Source of the DNA: Flavobacterium aquiphilum
Lineage (GTDB): Bacteria; Bacteroidota; Bacteroidia; Flavobacteriales; Flavobacteriaceae
Length of the DNA: 64,000 nt
Direction: 5' to 3'
NCBI RefSeq assembly: GCF_027111335.1
Contig: NZ_CP114288.1
Coordinates: forward strand, 496,001 to 560,000
Numbering within the stretch: the stretch's first letter is position 1; every line of letters starts with the position of its first letter. The notes beneath the pieces were generated by a model. It saw only the letters and a program-made list of their open reading frames with translations, had not been told where the DNA came from and did not search any database. The translations under genes were made by a program, and so were the position numbers. This document shows positions 36,273-44,977 of this stretch, in pieces.

Positions 36273-36293
36273 TTCAAAACATAGATTTAAAAA

Positions 36294-36347
36294 AACAGCA
36301 AGGCAGCATTATTTAAGTATTTATTATGCTGCTTTGTTGTTTTTTTA
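36294..36347 (+). terminator. Hairpin terminator after the nucleotidyltransferase gene
   Basis: 16-nt arms AACAGCAAGGCAGCAT and ATGCTGCTTTGTTGTT pair with two G-U pairs and are followed by a T-run. Confidence 0.75.
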
Positions 36348-36405
36348 AGTTATTTTGCAAATGTGAACCATTGTGTTTATTTTGTTCCCCAAAGATTTCG
36401 TTTAA

Positions 36406-37758
36406 ATGAGAAAAAAATGGACTTTCATATTCACCTTTTTTGTTTTGCTAAGCAATACTGCTTTGGTATTGGCACAAACGGAGCCGGAGGAAATTAAAGT
36501 CGACGGGGATAAATTTCAAGATCTTTTCTACGAATCCATTTTTCAAAAAAGTATTGAAAACTACGACAAATCGATAGTTGCTTTGGAGCAATGTCTAAAG
36601 CTGAAACCCAACGAGCCTACAGTTTATTTTGAATTGGGAAAAAATTATTTGTGTTCCAAAGATTATAAAAGTGCTTATTCTTCCTTTGAGCATGCCACGC
36701 AAATCGACCCTAACAATAAATGGTTTTGGGTGGGAATGTATGATGTGTGTTATGAAAGTAAAGATTTCAATCAGGCGATAAACGTTGTAAACAAAATTAT
36801 TCCTTTTGATGCGGAGTACAAAGAAGATTTGGTTTCATTGTATATGGCAACCAAACAATTTGACAAAGCTTTGGCATTGATCAATGAGTTGAATGAAAAG
36901 GTAGGGAAAACGGAGAGGAGAGAAATGTACAAAATGCAAATCCTATCCGAAGGGAAATTTCAAAATTCGGAGATTGATAATTTAAAAGCAAAGATCGAGC
37001 AAAATCCTAAAGAAGAATCCAATTATATTGCTTTGATCTTTTTATATTCAAACAATAATGAAGAGAATAAAGCAGAGGAAGTTGCCAAGAAATTAGAAAA
37101 GGAAATTCCCGAATCGGTTTGGGCGCAAGTGAGTTTATTCAAAAATTATCTTGACAAAAATGATGGTGCCAATGCGGTAAAATCGATGAACATGGTTTTG
37201 GCCAGTTCTAAAATTGATACTAAAATAAAGCACCGAATCCTGAATGAATTTTTGCTTTTTGCAAATGCCTATCCGCAGTATGTGCCGGATTTGGATAATG
37301 CTATTGGTTATTTTAAAGATGATAAAACAGTAAATGTTGCCAAGGAAATAGGTAAGTTTTATCACAATAAAAGAGAATGGGAAAAGGCAATTAAGTATTA
37401 TGGTTTATCAGAAAAAAATAGTTCCGAAGTAGATTTGGAAACTAGTTTGCTTTGGCTTCAGGCTAATACCGAATTAAAACAGTTTGAACCGGTAGCCAAA
37501 AAAGCCATGTCAATGATTGATACTTATCCTGCCGAACCACAATTTTATTATTACGCTGGTTTGGCCAATAATCAATTGCAATTGTTTAAGAAAGCCAAAG
37601 ATATTCTCGAAATGGGTTTGGATTATGTGGTAGAAAATAAAAATTTGGAAATCAATTTCAATATACAACTTGGAGAAGCCTACAGCGGATTAGGAGATAC
37701 TTCAAAAAAAGAATTATATTTCAATAAAGCCAATCAGTTATTAAAAGAAAAAAAATAA
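36406..37758 (+). CDS. Secreted tetratricopeptide repeat protein
   Basis: A protein of 450 residues with a signal peptide (FTFFVLLSNTALVLA, cleavage about residue 24) and a series of TPR units. Examples are SIVALEQCLKLKPNEPTVYF, DYKSAYSSFEHATQIDPNNK and KAIKYYGLSEKN. It is probably periplasmic or on the inner face of the outer membrane and acts as a scaffold. Its stop codon overlaps the start of the DUF4292 gene (TAATG), so the two are translationally coupled. No enzyme motif is present. Confidence 0.85.
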   Translation: MRKKWTFIFTFFVLLSNTALVLAQTEPEEIKVDGDKFQDLFYESIFQKSIENYDKSIVALEQCLKLKPNEPTVYFELGKNYLCSKDYKSAYSSFEHATQIDPNNKWFWVGMYDVCYESKDFNQAINVVNKIIPFDAEYKEDLVSLYMATKQFDKALALINELNEKVGKTERREMYKMQILSEGKFQNSEIDNLKAKIEQNPKEESNYIALIFLYSNNNEENKAEEVAKKLEKEIPESVWAQVSLFKNYLDKNDGANAVKSMNMVLASSKIDTKIKHRILNEFLLFANAYPQYVPDLDNAIGYFKDDKTVNVAKEIGKFYHNKREWEKAIKYYGLSEKNSSEVDLETSLLWLQANTELKQFEPVAKKAMSMIDTYPAEPQFYYYAGLANNQLQLFKKAKDILEMGLDYVVENKNLEINFNIQLGEAYSGLGDTSKKELYFNKANQLLKEKK

Positions 37759-38564
37759 TGAATCGATTTATAGTAAGGACACTTTTTATTTTTATGGTTT
37801 GCTTGAGCAGTTCGGCAACATTGGTGTCTTGTAAAGCAAAAGCAAAAGTTGCAGGCGAAACTAAAAGGCCGGATGAAAACCGAATGACAGCGGAAAAAAT
37901 CATTAAAAATCACTACGCCAACAAAAATGATTTCAAAACGTTATATATTAAATCCAACGTAAAATATAGAGATGATAAACAAAGTCAGAATTTAACTGCT
38001 GAAATCAAAATCAAAAAGGATGATAAAATTTTGGTGAGCCTTCGTTTTCTCGGAATCACAATGGCCAAAGCTTTGATAACGCCATCTTCGGTAAGTTATT
38101 ATGAGAAAATGGGCGGAACTTATTTTGAAGGTGATTTCAGTACATTGAGTAAATGGTTAGGAACTGATTTGGATTACAACAAAGTTCAAAATATTTTGAT
38201 TGGCCAGGCAATGGATGATTTATCTAAAGGAGGAGACTATAAGGATTCCTTAGTAGATCAGGCGTATCGATTGGAGGATATTTCAAAAAACAATGTCAAA
38301 AAATTTTTCTTTTTTGATAAAGATAAATTTCTTTTGAATAAACAAGAAATTTCACAGATTGCCGAAAACCGAAAAATGGAAGTTTCTTATTTCGATTATA
38401 AAATGTATAATGAATCGCCAATCCCATCGGATATTGCTATCAATGCCGAACAGGATAAAGGAAAAACCGAGATCAATTTGGGCTACAATACTATAACTGT
38501 AAATGAAGAACTCTCTTTTCCGTATAGCGTTCCAAGTGATTATAAAAGGGTTTCGATTAAATAA
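37758..38564 (+). CDS. DUF4292 domain lipoprotein
   Basis: A protein of 268 residues with a lipoprotein signal peptide (SSSATLVSCKAKAK, Cys at residue 23). The mature part carries KTLYIKSNVKYRDDKQSQNL and RFLGITMAKALITPSSVSYY, which I recognise as DUF4292, a LolA/LolB-like fold family in Bacteroidota. It may carry or insert lipids or lipoproteins in the outer membrane, but this is inferred from fold resemblance. It overlaps the TPR gene start-to-stop and is followed by an EnvC-like gene after 24 nt. Confidence 0.85.
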   Translation: MNRFIVRTLFIFMVCLSSSATLVSCKAKAKVAGETKRPDENRMTAEKIIKNHYANKNDFKTLYIKSNVKYRDDKQSQNLTAEIKIKKDDKILVSLRFLGITMAKALITPSSVSYYEKMGGTYFEGDFSTLSKWLGTDLDYNKVQNILIGQAMDDLSKGGDYKDSLVDQAYRLEDISKNNVKKFFFFDKDKFLLNKQEISQIAENRKMEVSYFDYKMYNESPIPSDIAINAEQDKGKTEINLGYNTITVNEELSFPYSVPSDYKRVSIK

Positions 38565-38588
38565 ATTTTGAATAAAAACAATTGTAAG

Positions 38589-39821
38589 ATGCAAAAATTT
38601 CTCTTAGGCTTATTTTTTTTATGCACGACCTCAATAATGTGGGGACAGGAGTCGCAACAAGAAAAATTAGAAAAGCGTAAAGCCGAAATTCAACAGGAAA
38701 TTCGCGATAATGAAAAGTTATTGCAAAGTGTGAAGAAAAAAGAAAAGTCGGCTGTCAATGTAATTATTTTACAAAACAATAAAATAAAGCTGAAAGAAAA
38801 ACTCATTCGTACTACGGAAAAACAAACCAAGATCCTTAGCAATGACATGTACATCAATCAATTGAAAATTAATAAATTGAATAGGGAATTGACAGAGCTC
38901 AAAGAGGATTATGCCAAGATGATTGTTAAGTCCTATAAAAGTCGTTCTGAGGAAAGCCGTGCAATGTTTTTATTGTCTTCCGAGAATTTTTTACAAGCTT
39001 ACAAAAGAGCTCAGTATATGAAACAATATACGAGCTTTAGAAAAATGCAAGGAGAAGAAATTAAAGCTAAATCAGATTCTATTTTGGGATTCAATGAAAA
39101 GTTGAATAATCAGAAAGTAGCTAAAAAGAAATTACTGGTCGAAAACACCAAAGAAAAAATATCTCTCGAAAAAGAGAAAAAAGAACAAGTAAAACTGGTA
39201 AACTCTATCAAAAAAGACAAGAAAAAAATCTCTGCCGAAATCAAAAGGAAGCAAACGGAGTCCAGAGCTATCGATCGTCAAATCGATCGTTTGATTAGAG
39301 AAGCCATCGCCGAGGCTAATAGAAAAACAGCAAGTGAAAATCCAAATGCACCGGCAACACCTTACACGTCCTCTAAAATTGTCCTAACCGGCGAAGCAAA
39401 AATATTGGCAGATAATTTCAGGGCAAACCGTGGAAAATTGCCTTGGCCAGTTGAAAAAGGCTTTGTATCATTGCCGTATGGTGACCAGCCGCATCCGGTA
39501 TATCCTAGTCTTGTAGTTCATAATAGCGGGGTTGAAATTACTACCGAACAAGGGGCAACTGCAAGAGCTGTTTTTAGTGGCGAAGTAACAAGCGTTATTG
39601 TATTATCTCCTGTAAATAAAGCCGTAATGATTCAGCATGGAGATTGTTTTACGGTGTATCAAAACCTAAGTTCTGTTTTTGTAACCAAAGGTGAAAAAGT
39701 GAATACGAAACAAAGTTTAGGAAAAATACGAACCAATGGGGAAGGGAAAACAATCCTGAAATTTACAATTTCACAAAACACAACCTATAACAATCCTGCA
39801 AGTTGGTTGTATAATATGTAA
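38589..39821 (+). CDS. EnvC-like murein hydrolase activator (degenerate LytM/M23 domain), copy 1
   Basis: A protein of 410 residues: a signal peptide (cleavage after IMWG), a long coiled coil (about residues 20-240, rich in K and E) and a C-terminal LytM-fold domain (about residues 285-410). The metal and catalytic positions of M23 peptidases are not kept. H-N-S-G-V-E replaces H-x3-D, YQNL replaces the usual Y-x-H-L, and LKF replaces the H-x-H motif. It is therefore likely an activator of amidases in cell division, like EnvC, and not a peptidase. The ATG at 38589 gives a proper signal peptide, unlike the upstream TTG at 38568. Confidence 0.88.
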   Translation: MQKFLLGLFFLCTTSIMWGQESQQEKLEKRKAEIQQEIRDNEKLLQSVKKKEKSAVNVIILQNNKIKLKEKLIRTTEKQTKILSNDMYINQLKINKLNRELTELKEDYAKMIVKSYKSRSEESRAMFLLSSENFLQAYKRAQYMKQYTSFRKMQGEEIKAKSDSILGFNEKLNNQKVAKKKLLVENTKEKISLEKEKKEQVKLVNSIKKDKKKISAEIKRKQTESRAIDRQIDRLIREAIAEANRKTASENPNAPATPYTSSKIVLTGEAKILADNFRANRGKLPWPVEKGFVSLPYGDQPHPVYPSLVVHNSGVEITTEQGATARAVFSGEVTSVIVLSPVNKAVMIQHGDCFTVYQNLSSVFVTKGEKVNTKQSLGKIRTNGEGKTILKFTISQNTTYNNPASWLYNM

Positions 39822-39838
39822 TTTTTGAAAGAACAAAG

Positions 39839-39868
39839 CGGCACTATTTATCTAATAGTGCCGTTTTT
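39839..39868 (+). terminator. Hairpin terminator between the two EnvC-like genes
   Basis: The perfect 9-bp arms CGGCACTAT and ATAGTGCCG are followed by a T-run, 18 nt after the first gene. Confidence 0.85.
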
Positions 39869-39909
39869 AATAAAATCATTCATTAAGTTTGCACTTTATT
39901 TAATTTACG

Positions 39910-41391
39910 ATGCTAAGATATTCTTTGAGTTTAATTTTTCTAGTTTCAACGGCTTTACTTTGGGGTCAAGATAATCAACAAAAAAAATTAGAAGAACGTA
40001 AAGTTAAAATCCAACAAGAGATTAAGGAAAACGAGACCAAACTTCAAACGGTAAAGAAGCAGGAAAAGACGGCGACCAAAGCGATTGCTCTTCAAAGCAA
40101 CAAAATCAAACTTAAAGAAGAATTGATTGCCACTACCGAAAAACAAACAAAACTTCTTGGAAATTCAATTGCAGTCAATCAAACGCAAATAACAAAACTG
40201 GAAAAGGAATTGGCTGATCTTAAAAAAGATTATGCTAAAATGATTGTTCAGTCTTATAAAAGCCGTTCGGAACAAAGTCGTGCGATGTTTTTATTATCTT
40301 CTGAAGATTTTTTTCAGGCGTATAAAAGAGCACAGTATATGAAACAATATACCAACTTCAGACGCATGCAGGGAAAGGAAATTCAATCCAAAACCTATCA
40401 ACTCTATACGTTTAATTCCAAATTGGATGTTCAAAAAAGTGCCAAAGAAGAACTGATTGTCGAAAAAGACAAAGAAAGACTGTCATTGGAAAAAGAAAAA
40501 CAAGAACAGGAAAAATTGGTTGAGTCTCTAAAAAAAGACAGAAAGAAGATTATTGCCGAGATAAAGAAAAGACAACTTGAATCTAAAACGATTGACAAAA
40601 AAATCGAGAAAATGATTCGCGAAGCAATAGCCGAAGCCAATAGAAAAGCGGCAAGGGAAAAGGCAGCGAGAGAAAAAGCGGCCAGAGAAAAAATCGCAAT
40701 GGAAAAAGCTAAAGCCGATGCAGCCGCAAAAGCCATTGCTCTTGAAAAAGCCAAAGCACTAGAAAAGAAAAAAGAAATCGAGAGAGCCAATGCATTGGCG
40801 GCAGCCAAAGCCAAAGCCGAAGCAAAGCCGAAACCAAAACCAATTCCGATTCCAAAGGAAGTCGAACAAGCCATTGCTAAGGAAGTGCCGGTTGTTTCAA
40901 AGGAAGTGCCGATCGCAACAACAACTTCAGCAGTTTCAACCACAAAGATGGATTTGTCACCCGACGATAAAGTGGATTCGGATAACTTTAAGGCAAATAA
41001 GGGAAAACTGCCATGGCCAGTTGAAAAAGGCTATATTTCTCTAGGTTTTGGAGATCAGTTCCATCCGGTTTATAAAGAACTGCAGGTACACAATAGCGGT
41101 TTGGAATTTACCACCGATTCCGGAGCCAATGCCAGAGCTGTTTTTGGAGGAGTGGTATGGAGTGTAATGATTTTTTCGCCTGTCAATAAAGCGGTGATGT
41201 TGCAGCATGGGGACTTTTTTACCATTTATCAAAATTTAGTTTCGGTGAGCGTAAGCAAAGGAGACAAAGTGAACATCAGACAAAGTTTAGGGAAGATAAA
41301 AACCAATGGTAGCGGGAAAGCAATATTGAAATTTGCCATTACCCAAAACACGACTTATACCAATCCAAAGGCATGGTTGACGGGTAAATAA
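39910..41391 (+). CDS. EnvC-like murein hydrolase activator (degenerate LytM/M23 domain), copy 2
   Basis: A protein of 493 residues, a tandem paralog of the preceding gene. The coiled-coil and LytM parts align almost segment by segment (for example MIVQSYKSRSEQSRAMFLLS against MIVKSYKSRSEESRAMFLLS). It carries an additional 80-90 residues rich in Ala, Lys and Pro between the two parts (about residues 248-335), with KAAREKA repeats and PKPKPIPIPK. The same catalytic losses are seen: H-N-S-G-L-E, YQNL and LKF. The longer linker may let the domain reach further into the periplasm. A terminator separates the copies, so they can be expressed independently. Confidence 0.87.
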   Translation: MLRYSLSLIFLVSTALLWGQDNQQKKLEERKVKIQQEIKENETKLQTVKKQEKTATKAIALQSNKIKLKEELIATTEKQTKLLGNSIAVNQTQITKLEKELADLKKDYAKMIVQSYKSRSEQSRAMFLLSSEDFFQAYKRAQYMKQYTNFRRMQGKEIQSKTYQLYTFNSKLDVQKSAKEELIVEKDKERLSLEKEKQEQEKLVESLKKDRKKIIAEIKKRQLESKTIDKKIEKMIREAIAEANRKAAREKAAREKAAREKIAMEKAKADAAAKAIALEKAKALEKKKEIERANALAAAKAKAEAKPKPKPIPIPKEVEQAIAKEVPVVSKEVPIATTTSAVSTTKMDLSPDDKVDSDNFKANKGKLPWPVEKGYISLGFGDQFHPVYKELQVHNSGLEFTTDSGANARAVFGGVVWSVMIFSPVNKAVMLQHGDFFTIYQNLVSVSVSKGDKVNIRQSLGKIKTNGSGKAILKFAITQNTTYTNPKAWLTGK

Positions 41392-41588
41392 TCGGAAATA
41401 AATTAATAAAATTTTAAACCCTCTTCTGAAAAATATAATTTATATTTGGTAAAATTAAATTTGAAAACTATGAAATGAGCATGGTTGTAAATTGGTAGCA
41501 AATGCCAATGACGATATGCGACTCGAGCGACAGCGTACAGGCGAAGCAATTACATATGACCAATAAAGAACAATAAATTTTTACATAT

Positions 41589-42350
41589 ATGAATTCGAAT
41601 AACCCTTTTTTGAATAATAAAACATTTTCAACTGCTGCTTCAAGAAAAGACGAAGTACATCAGGCAGTAGTTATTGATGATAACCAAAACATGACTTTGG
41701 CGGGAACCATCAACAGAAGTTTGATTCTGTTTTTATTACTTGTCGCTTCGGCAACAGTAATTTGGTGGGCTACTTTTAATGGGATGAACCCAATAATTCC
41801 GGCTATTGGAGGAGGAATTGTAGGATTGATCATGGTTGTAATCGCATCGTTCAAACCAGAATCTTCGCCTTATTTGGCTCCGGGATATGCCCTTTTTGAA
41901 GGATTGTTCATAGGTGGAGTTTCGGCAATTTTCGAGATTCAATATCCGGGAATTGTGACACAAGCCGTTGGTGCTACTTTTGTAACTTTTGGAGTTTGTT
42001 TAGGATTATATAAATATCAAATCGTAAAAGTAACCGAGCAATTCAAATCGATTGTTATTGCGGCGACATTAGCAATTGGTACTTATTATTTAGTTTCTTG
42101 GCTAATCTCTTTGTTTACTAGTTACACACCTGTACATTACGGAAACTCGATGGCAAGTATTGGTATTAGTGTATTTGTAGTTATAATCGCTGCCTTAAAC
42201 TTGTTCTTGGATTTTGACAGAATCGAAAAAGGAGTGGAGCAAAAAATGCCTAAATACATGGAATGGTACGGAGCAATGGGCTTAATCATAACACTAGTTT
42301 GGTTGTACATCGAATTTTTGAGGTTACTGTCTAAGTTGTCTAAAAAATAA
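41589..42350 (+). CDS. Bax inhibitor-1/YccA family membrane protein
   Basis: A protein of 253 residues with seven predicted helices after a polar N-terminus of about 40 residues. ALFEGLFIGGVSAIFEIQYP and FDFDRIEKGVE are characteristic of this Bacteroidota branch of the BI-1/YccA family. Family members are inner-membrane proteins, some of which leak calcium or interact with FtsH. The 200 bp upstream hold no clear promoter box. A terminator hairpin follows 24 nt after the stop codon. Confidence 0.9.
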   Translation: MNSNNPFLNNKTFSTAASRKDEVHQAVVIDDNQNMTLAGTINRSLILFLLLVASATVIWWATFNGMNPIIPAIGGGIVGLIMVVIASFKPESSPYLAPGYALFEGLFIGGVSAIFEIQYPGIVTQAVGATFVTFGVCLGLYKYQIVKVTEQFKSIVIAATLAIGTYYLVSWLISLFTSYTPVHYGNSMASIGISVFVVIIAALNLFLDFDRIEKGVEQKMPKYMEWYGAMGLIITLVWLYIEFLRLLSKLSKK

Positions 42351-42373
42351 TAACTAACACAATTTATAAAACG

Positions 42374-42404
42374 ATACCCTTCAGAAATGAAGGGTATTTT
42401 TTTT
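42374..42404 (+). terminator. Intrinsic terminator after the BI-1 gene
   Basis: The perfect 10-bp arms ATACCCTTCA and TGAAGGGTAT have a GAAA loop and a T-run. Confidence 0.9.
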
Positions 42405-42423
42405 TGGAGCAGAAAGACAAGGC

Positions 42424-42522
42424 ATTTTTGCCGGCATTGGTCCCGCTTTTCACTGCAATCTCTTGTACCGAACGCCGGTACAAGAGGATTTTCGTTACAA
42501 TCGGGGCTAAAAGGAAACATTG
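42424..42522 (+). repeat. Dispersed hairpin element, copy A
   Basis: A GC-richer block in an AT-rich gap. The centre is a perfect 11-bp hairpin (CTCTTGTACCG at 42460-42470, CGGTACAAGAG at 42476-42486). The flanks TCCCGCTTTTC (42441-42451) and CGGGGCTAAAAGGAA (42502-42516) recur around a different hairpin, in reverse orientation, at 47199-47310. The rest of the gap between the BI-1 terminator and hflX holds only a promoter box. Confidence 0.75.
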
Positions 42523-42625
42523 GTCATTTTTGTTATCATTGACAAACTTTGCAACTCTGCGTCTTTGCGAGAAACGCGATAAATCCCGAACAAAAAATAA
42601 AACATGACAATCAAACTCAAATCAT

Positions 42626-42633
42626 TAAATTTG
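42626..42633 (+). promoter_or_regulatory. hflX: -7 box TAAATTTG for hflX
   Basis: An exact TAnnTTTG match 18 nt before the ATG at 42651. No -33 TTTG is seen. It supports the 42651 start over the frame opening at 42549. Confidence 0.38.
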
Positions 42634-42650
42634 CAGTCTTATTTAAAGAT

Positions 42651-43886
42651 ATGTTAGAAAAGGAAACAATAAATTTTGAAAAGACAGCCATCGTTGGTAT
42701 TGTTACTCAAAACCAAAGCGAAGAGAAACTCAATGAATATCTTGACGAATTAGAGTTTTTGACGTTTACAGCAGGAGGTGAAGTGGTGAAGCGTTTTTCG
42801 CAAAAAATGGAACGCCCCAATCCAAAAACATTTGTGGGGACGGGGAAACTAGAGGAAATTTGTCTTTTTGTAAAAGAAAATAAAATATCCACTTTGATTT
42901 TTGATGACGAATTATCGCCTTCCCAACAAAAGAATATTTCTAAAATCATTGATTGTAAAATACTAGATCGTACCAATCTTATACTTGATATTTTTGCGCA
43001 AAGAGCTGAGACTTCTTATGCAAGAACTCAAGTAGAACTAGCGCAATGTCAATATTTATTACCAAGACTTTCCGGAATGTGGACACACTTGGAACGTCAA
43101 AAAGGAGGTATCGGAATGCGTGGTCCTGGGGAAACAGAGATTGAAACGGATAGACGTATCGTTCGTGATCGTATTTCGTTATTGAAAGAAAAAATTAAAA
43201 CCATCGATAAGCAAATGGGCGTGCAACGTAGTAACCGCGGAGCAATGGTTCGTGTTGCTTTGGTGGGTTATACCAATGTTGGAAAATCAACTTTGATGAA
43301 TGCAATCGGGAAAAGTGATGTGTTTGTAGAAAACAAACTTTTTGCCACATTGGATACAACCGTTCGTAAAGTGGTGATTAAAAATTTACCGTTCTTATTA
43401 TCCGATACGGTAGGCTTCATTAGAAAATTGCCTACTCAATTGGTTGATTCGTTCAAGAGCACATTGGACGAAGTTCGTGAAGCCGATTTGCTATTGCATG
43501 TCGTTGATATTTCACATCCTGAATTTGAAGATCATATCGAGTCAGTGAATCAAATTTTGCAAGATATTAAAGCCAATGACAAGCCGGTTATTATGGTTTT
43601 CAATAAAATTGATGCCTATAAGCATTTGACGATTGAAGAGGATGATTTGATGACAGAGAAGACTCCAAGGCATTTTACACTGGAAGAATGGAGACAAACC
43701 TGGATGCATCGTTTGGGGGAAGAAAACACCTTGTTTATTTCGGCTACCCAAAAAGAAAATTTCGAAGAGTTTAGAGAACATGTTTACGAAGCCGTTAGGC
43801 AAATTCACATTACCCGTTTTCCATACAATAAATTCCTTTATCCGGATTATAAAGATGCCGTAGAGAAGGAAGACGAAAATGAATAA
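42651..43886 (+). CDS. hflX: GTPase HflX
   Basis: A protein of 411 residues. The N-terminal HflX domain has the conserved FVGTGKLEEI and IFDDELSPSQQKNISKII, then DRTNLILDIFAQRAETSYAR. It continues with the linker SGMWTHLERQKGGIGMRGPG and the G domain: G1 GYTNVGKSTLMN, G3 DTVGFI, G4 NKID. HflX binds the 50S subunit and rescues or splits stalled or heat-damaged ribosomes. The start at 42651 gives the typical short N-terminus. A perfect terminator hairpin follows. Confidence 0.96.
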   Translation: MLEKETINFEKTAIVGIVTQNQSEEKLNEYLDELEFLTFTAGGEVVKRFSQKMERPNPKTFVGTGKLEEICLFVKENKISTLIFDDELSPSQQKNISKIIDCKILDRTNLILDIFAQRAETSYARTQVELAQCQYLLPRLSGMWTHLERQKGGIGMRGPGETEIETDRRIVRDRISLLKEKIKTIDKQMGVQRSNRGAMVRVALVGYTNVGKSTLMNAIGKSDVFVENKLFATLDTTVRKVVIKNLPFLLSDTVGFIRKLPTQLVDSFKSTLDEVREADLLLHVVDISHPEFEDHIESVNQILQDIKANDKPVIMVFNKIDAYKHLTIEEDDLMTEKTPRHFTLEEWRQTWMHRLGEENTLFISATQKENFEEFREHVYEAVRQIHITRFPYNKFLYPDYKDAVEKEDENE

Positions 43887-43887
43887 A

Positions 43888-43924
43888 ACAAAAGACCTTT
43901 TAGTAATTCTAAAAGGTCTTTTGT
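43888..43924. terminator. Bidirectional terminator between hflX and the DUF2480 gene
   Basis: The perfect 16-bp arms ACAAAAGACCTTTTAG and CTAAAAGGTCTTTTGT have a TAATT loop. The flanking genes converge. Confidence 0.9.
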
Positions 43925-43944
43925 TATGTCCAAAAACAGGGTTA

Positions 43945-44454
43945 TTATTTCTTAGGTGATTTGTATAGCGGAACTGCTGAACAGGCTTCTCCATACATAA
44001 TACTTCTGGCGTAAGGTTGTAAGTACTGCGCTGCCAAAATGTAAGCGCGCATTGGTACTGGTTTTCTGGAACAACCTTTTATGATTACAGGCTTATCCTG
44101 ATATGCAGTAAAATCGATAGAAGGCAACAATTCTTCGTACAAAGAAGCGTCTAAATCTTCTATGTTACCATTTATGATTTTTTTTGCAAAAGGAGCTAAA
44201 TGCATCGTAATCAAAATCATTGCCCATTTTGGAACAATAGCATCTGTGCTGCAGAAAACAGCAACATAGTGGTCTTGGTATTGTGACCAATCGTGATTTT
44301 TGAGCTCTTCCCTAAAGTCTTTTTCTTTTAATAAAAAACCTTCCAAAAGCCATTGCGAGAGATCAATTTGAACACGATTTCCTGCCGGATAATAGTCTTC
44401 AAGATCGAAAACTTCGAGGGCACTATTCGCTACTTTATTGATTATTTCTTCCAT
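43945..44454 (-). CDS. DUF2480 family protein
   Basis: A protein of 169 residues, soluble, with no catalytic motif that I can name. I recognise it as DUF2480 from EIINKVANSALEVFDLEDYY, AVFCSTDAIVPKWAMILI and GCSRKPVPMRAYILAAQYLQ. The conserved C-S-R/K pair and its constant place downstream of the SUF genes suggest a link to iron-sulfur metabolism, but the function is unknown. It is the last gene of the suf transcription unit and ends against a bidirectional terminator. Confidence 0.87.
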   Translation of the reverse strand: MEEIINKVANSALEVFDLEDYYPAGNRVQIDLSQWLLEGFLLKEKDFREELKNHDWSQYQDHYVAVFCSTDAIVPKWAMILITMHLAPFAKKIINGNIEDLDASLYEELLPSIDFTAYQDKPVIIKGCSRKPVPMRAYILAAQYLQPYARSIMYGEACSAVPLYKSPKK

Positions 44455-44473
44455 TTGAAAAGTTTGGTTTCAG

Positions 44474-44513
44474 GTTTAAAGTTTCAAGTTAAAAACAACC
44501 TGAAACTTTAAAC
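44474..44513. repeat. 17-bp stem-loop between the DUF59 and DUF2480 genes
   Basis: The arms are GTTTAAAGTTTCAAGTT and AACCTGAAACTTTAAAC, with one G-U pair and a 6-nt loop. They are built from the word GTTTCA(A/G)GTT, which also makes up the spacers around the four-helix gene at 52600-53115. Confidence 0.75.
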
Positions 44514-44525
44514 TTTAAACAAATT

Positions 44526-44849
44526 TTAAAGCATTCCCAATTCTAATTTTGCTTCTTCACTCATCAAATCTTTGCTCCATGGCGGATCGAAAGTGATTTC
44601 TACTTCAGCGTCTTTGATGTGTTCGATTGATTTTACTTTTTCCTCTACTTCTCTTGGTAAACTTTCTGCTACCGGACAGTTTGGAGAGGTAAGGGTCATT
44701 AATATTTTTACTTCATAATCAGTGTTGACCATCACGTCATAAATCAATCCTAATTCATAAATATCTACGGGAATCTCAGGATCGTAAATGGTTTTCAGTT
44801 TTTTTACGATTGATTCTCCTAATTCTTCGGTGTTTATTTCTTGTTCCAT
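44526..44849 (-). CDS. SUF system Fe-S assembly protein, MIP18/DUF59 family (SufT-like)
   Basis: A protein of 107 residues, a single MIP18 domain. It shows DPEIPVDIYELGLIYDV, the conserved LTSPNCPVAESLPREVEEKV with its active cysteine, and DPPWSKDLMSEEAKLELGML. Such proteins help mature or transfer iron-sulfur clusters to target proteins. It belongs to the suf unit, downstream of sufE, with a structured 128-bp spacer on its upstream side. Confidence 0.93.
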   Translation of the reverse strand: MEQEINTEELGESIVKKLKTIYDPEIPVDIYELGLIYDVMVNTDYEVKILMTLTSPNCPVAESLPREVEEKVKSIEHIKDAEVEITFDPPWSKDLMSEEAKLELGML

Positions 44850-44907
44850 TTTTGTAGTTGTTTTTCACCCTTGAGGCGATATTTTAAAAGCAAGGTTTTT
44901 TTATTTT

Positions 44908-44967
44908 ACCATTAAGATCTTAAGTTCATAAAGATGTAAACTTAACTTTTCTTATTGTCTTAATGGT
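44908..44967. repeat. Inverted-repeat element ACCATTAAGA...TCTTAATGGT, copy 1
   Basis: The outer arms ACCATTAAGA and TCTTAATGGT enclose about 40 nt that hold a second pair (TTAAGTT at 44920-44926, AACTTAA). It lies in the spacer between sufE and the DUF59 gene. The same outer arms occur at 55927-55980 between sufA and sufB. Confidence 0.75.
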
Positions 44968-44977
44968 TTAAATTTTT

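Noticed and set aside
40431..40943. 170-codon open frame on the minus strand, rich in Ala, Ser and Phe
   Set aside because: It is the antisense of the Lys/Ala/Glu-rich coil and linker of the second EnvC-like protein. Low-complexity coding sequence keeps the opposite strand open. No start context or family match.
42404..42607. 67-codon plus-strand frame between the BI-1 gene and hflX
   Set aside because: It spans a terminator tail and hairpin element copy A. No protein-like composition.
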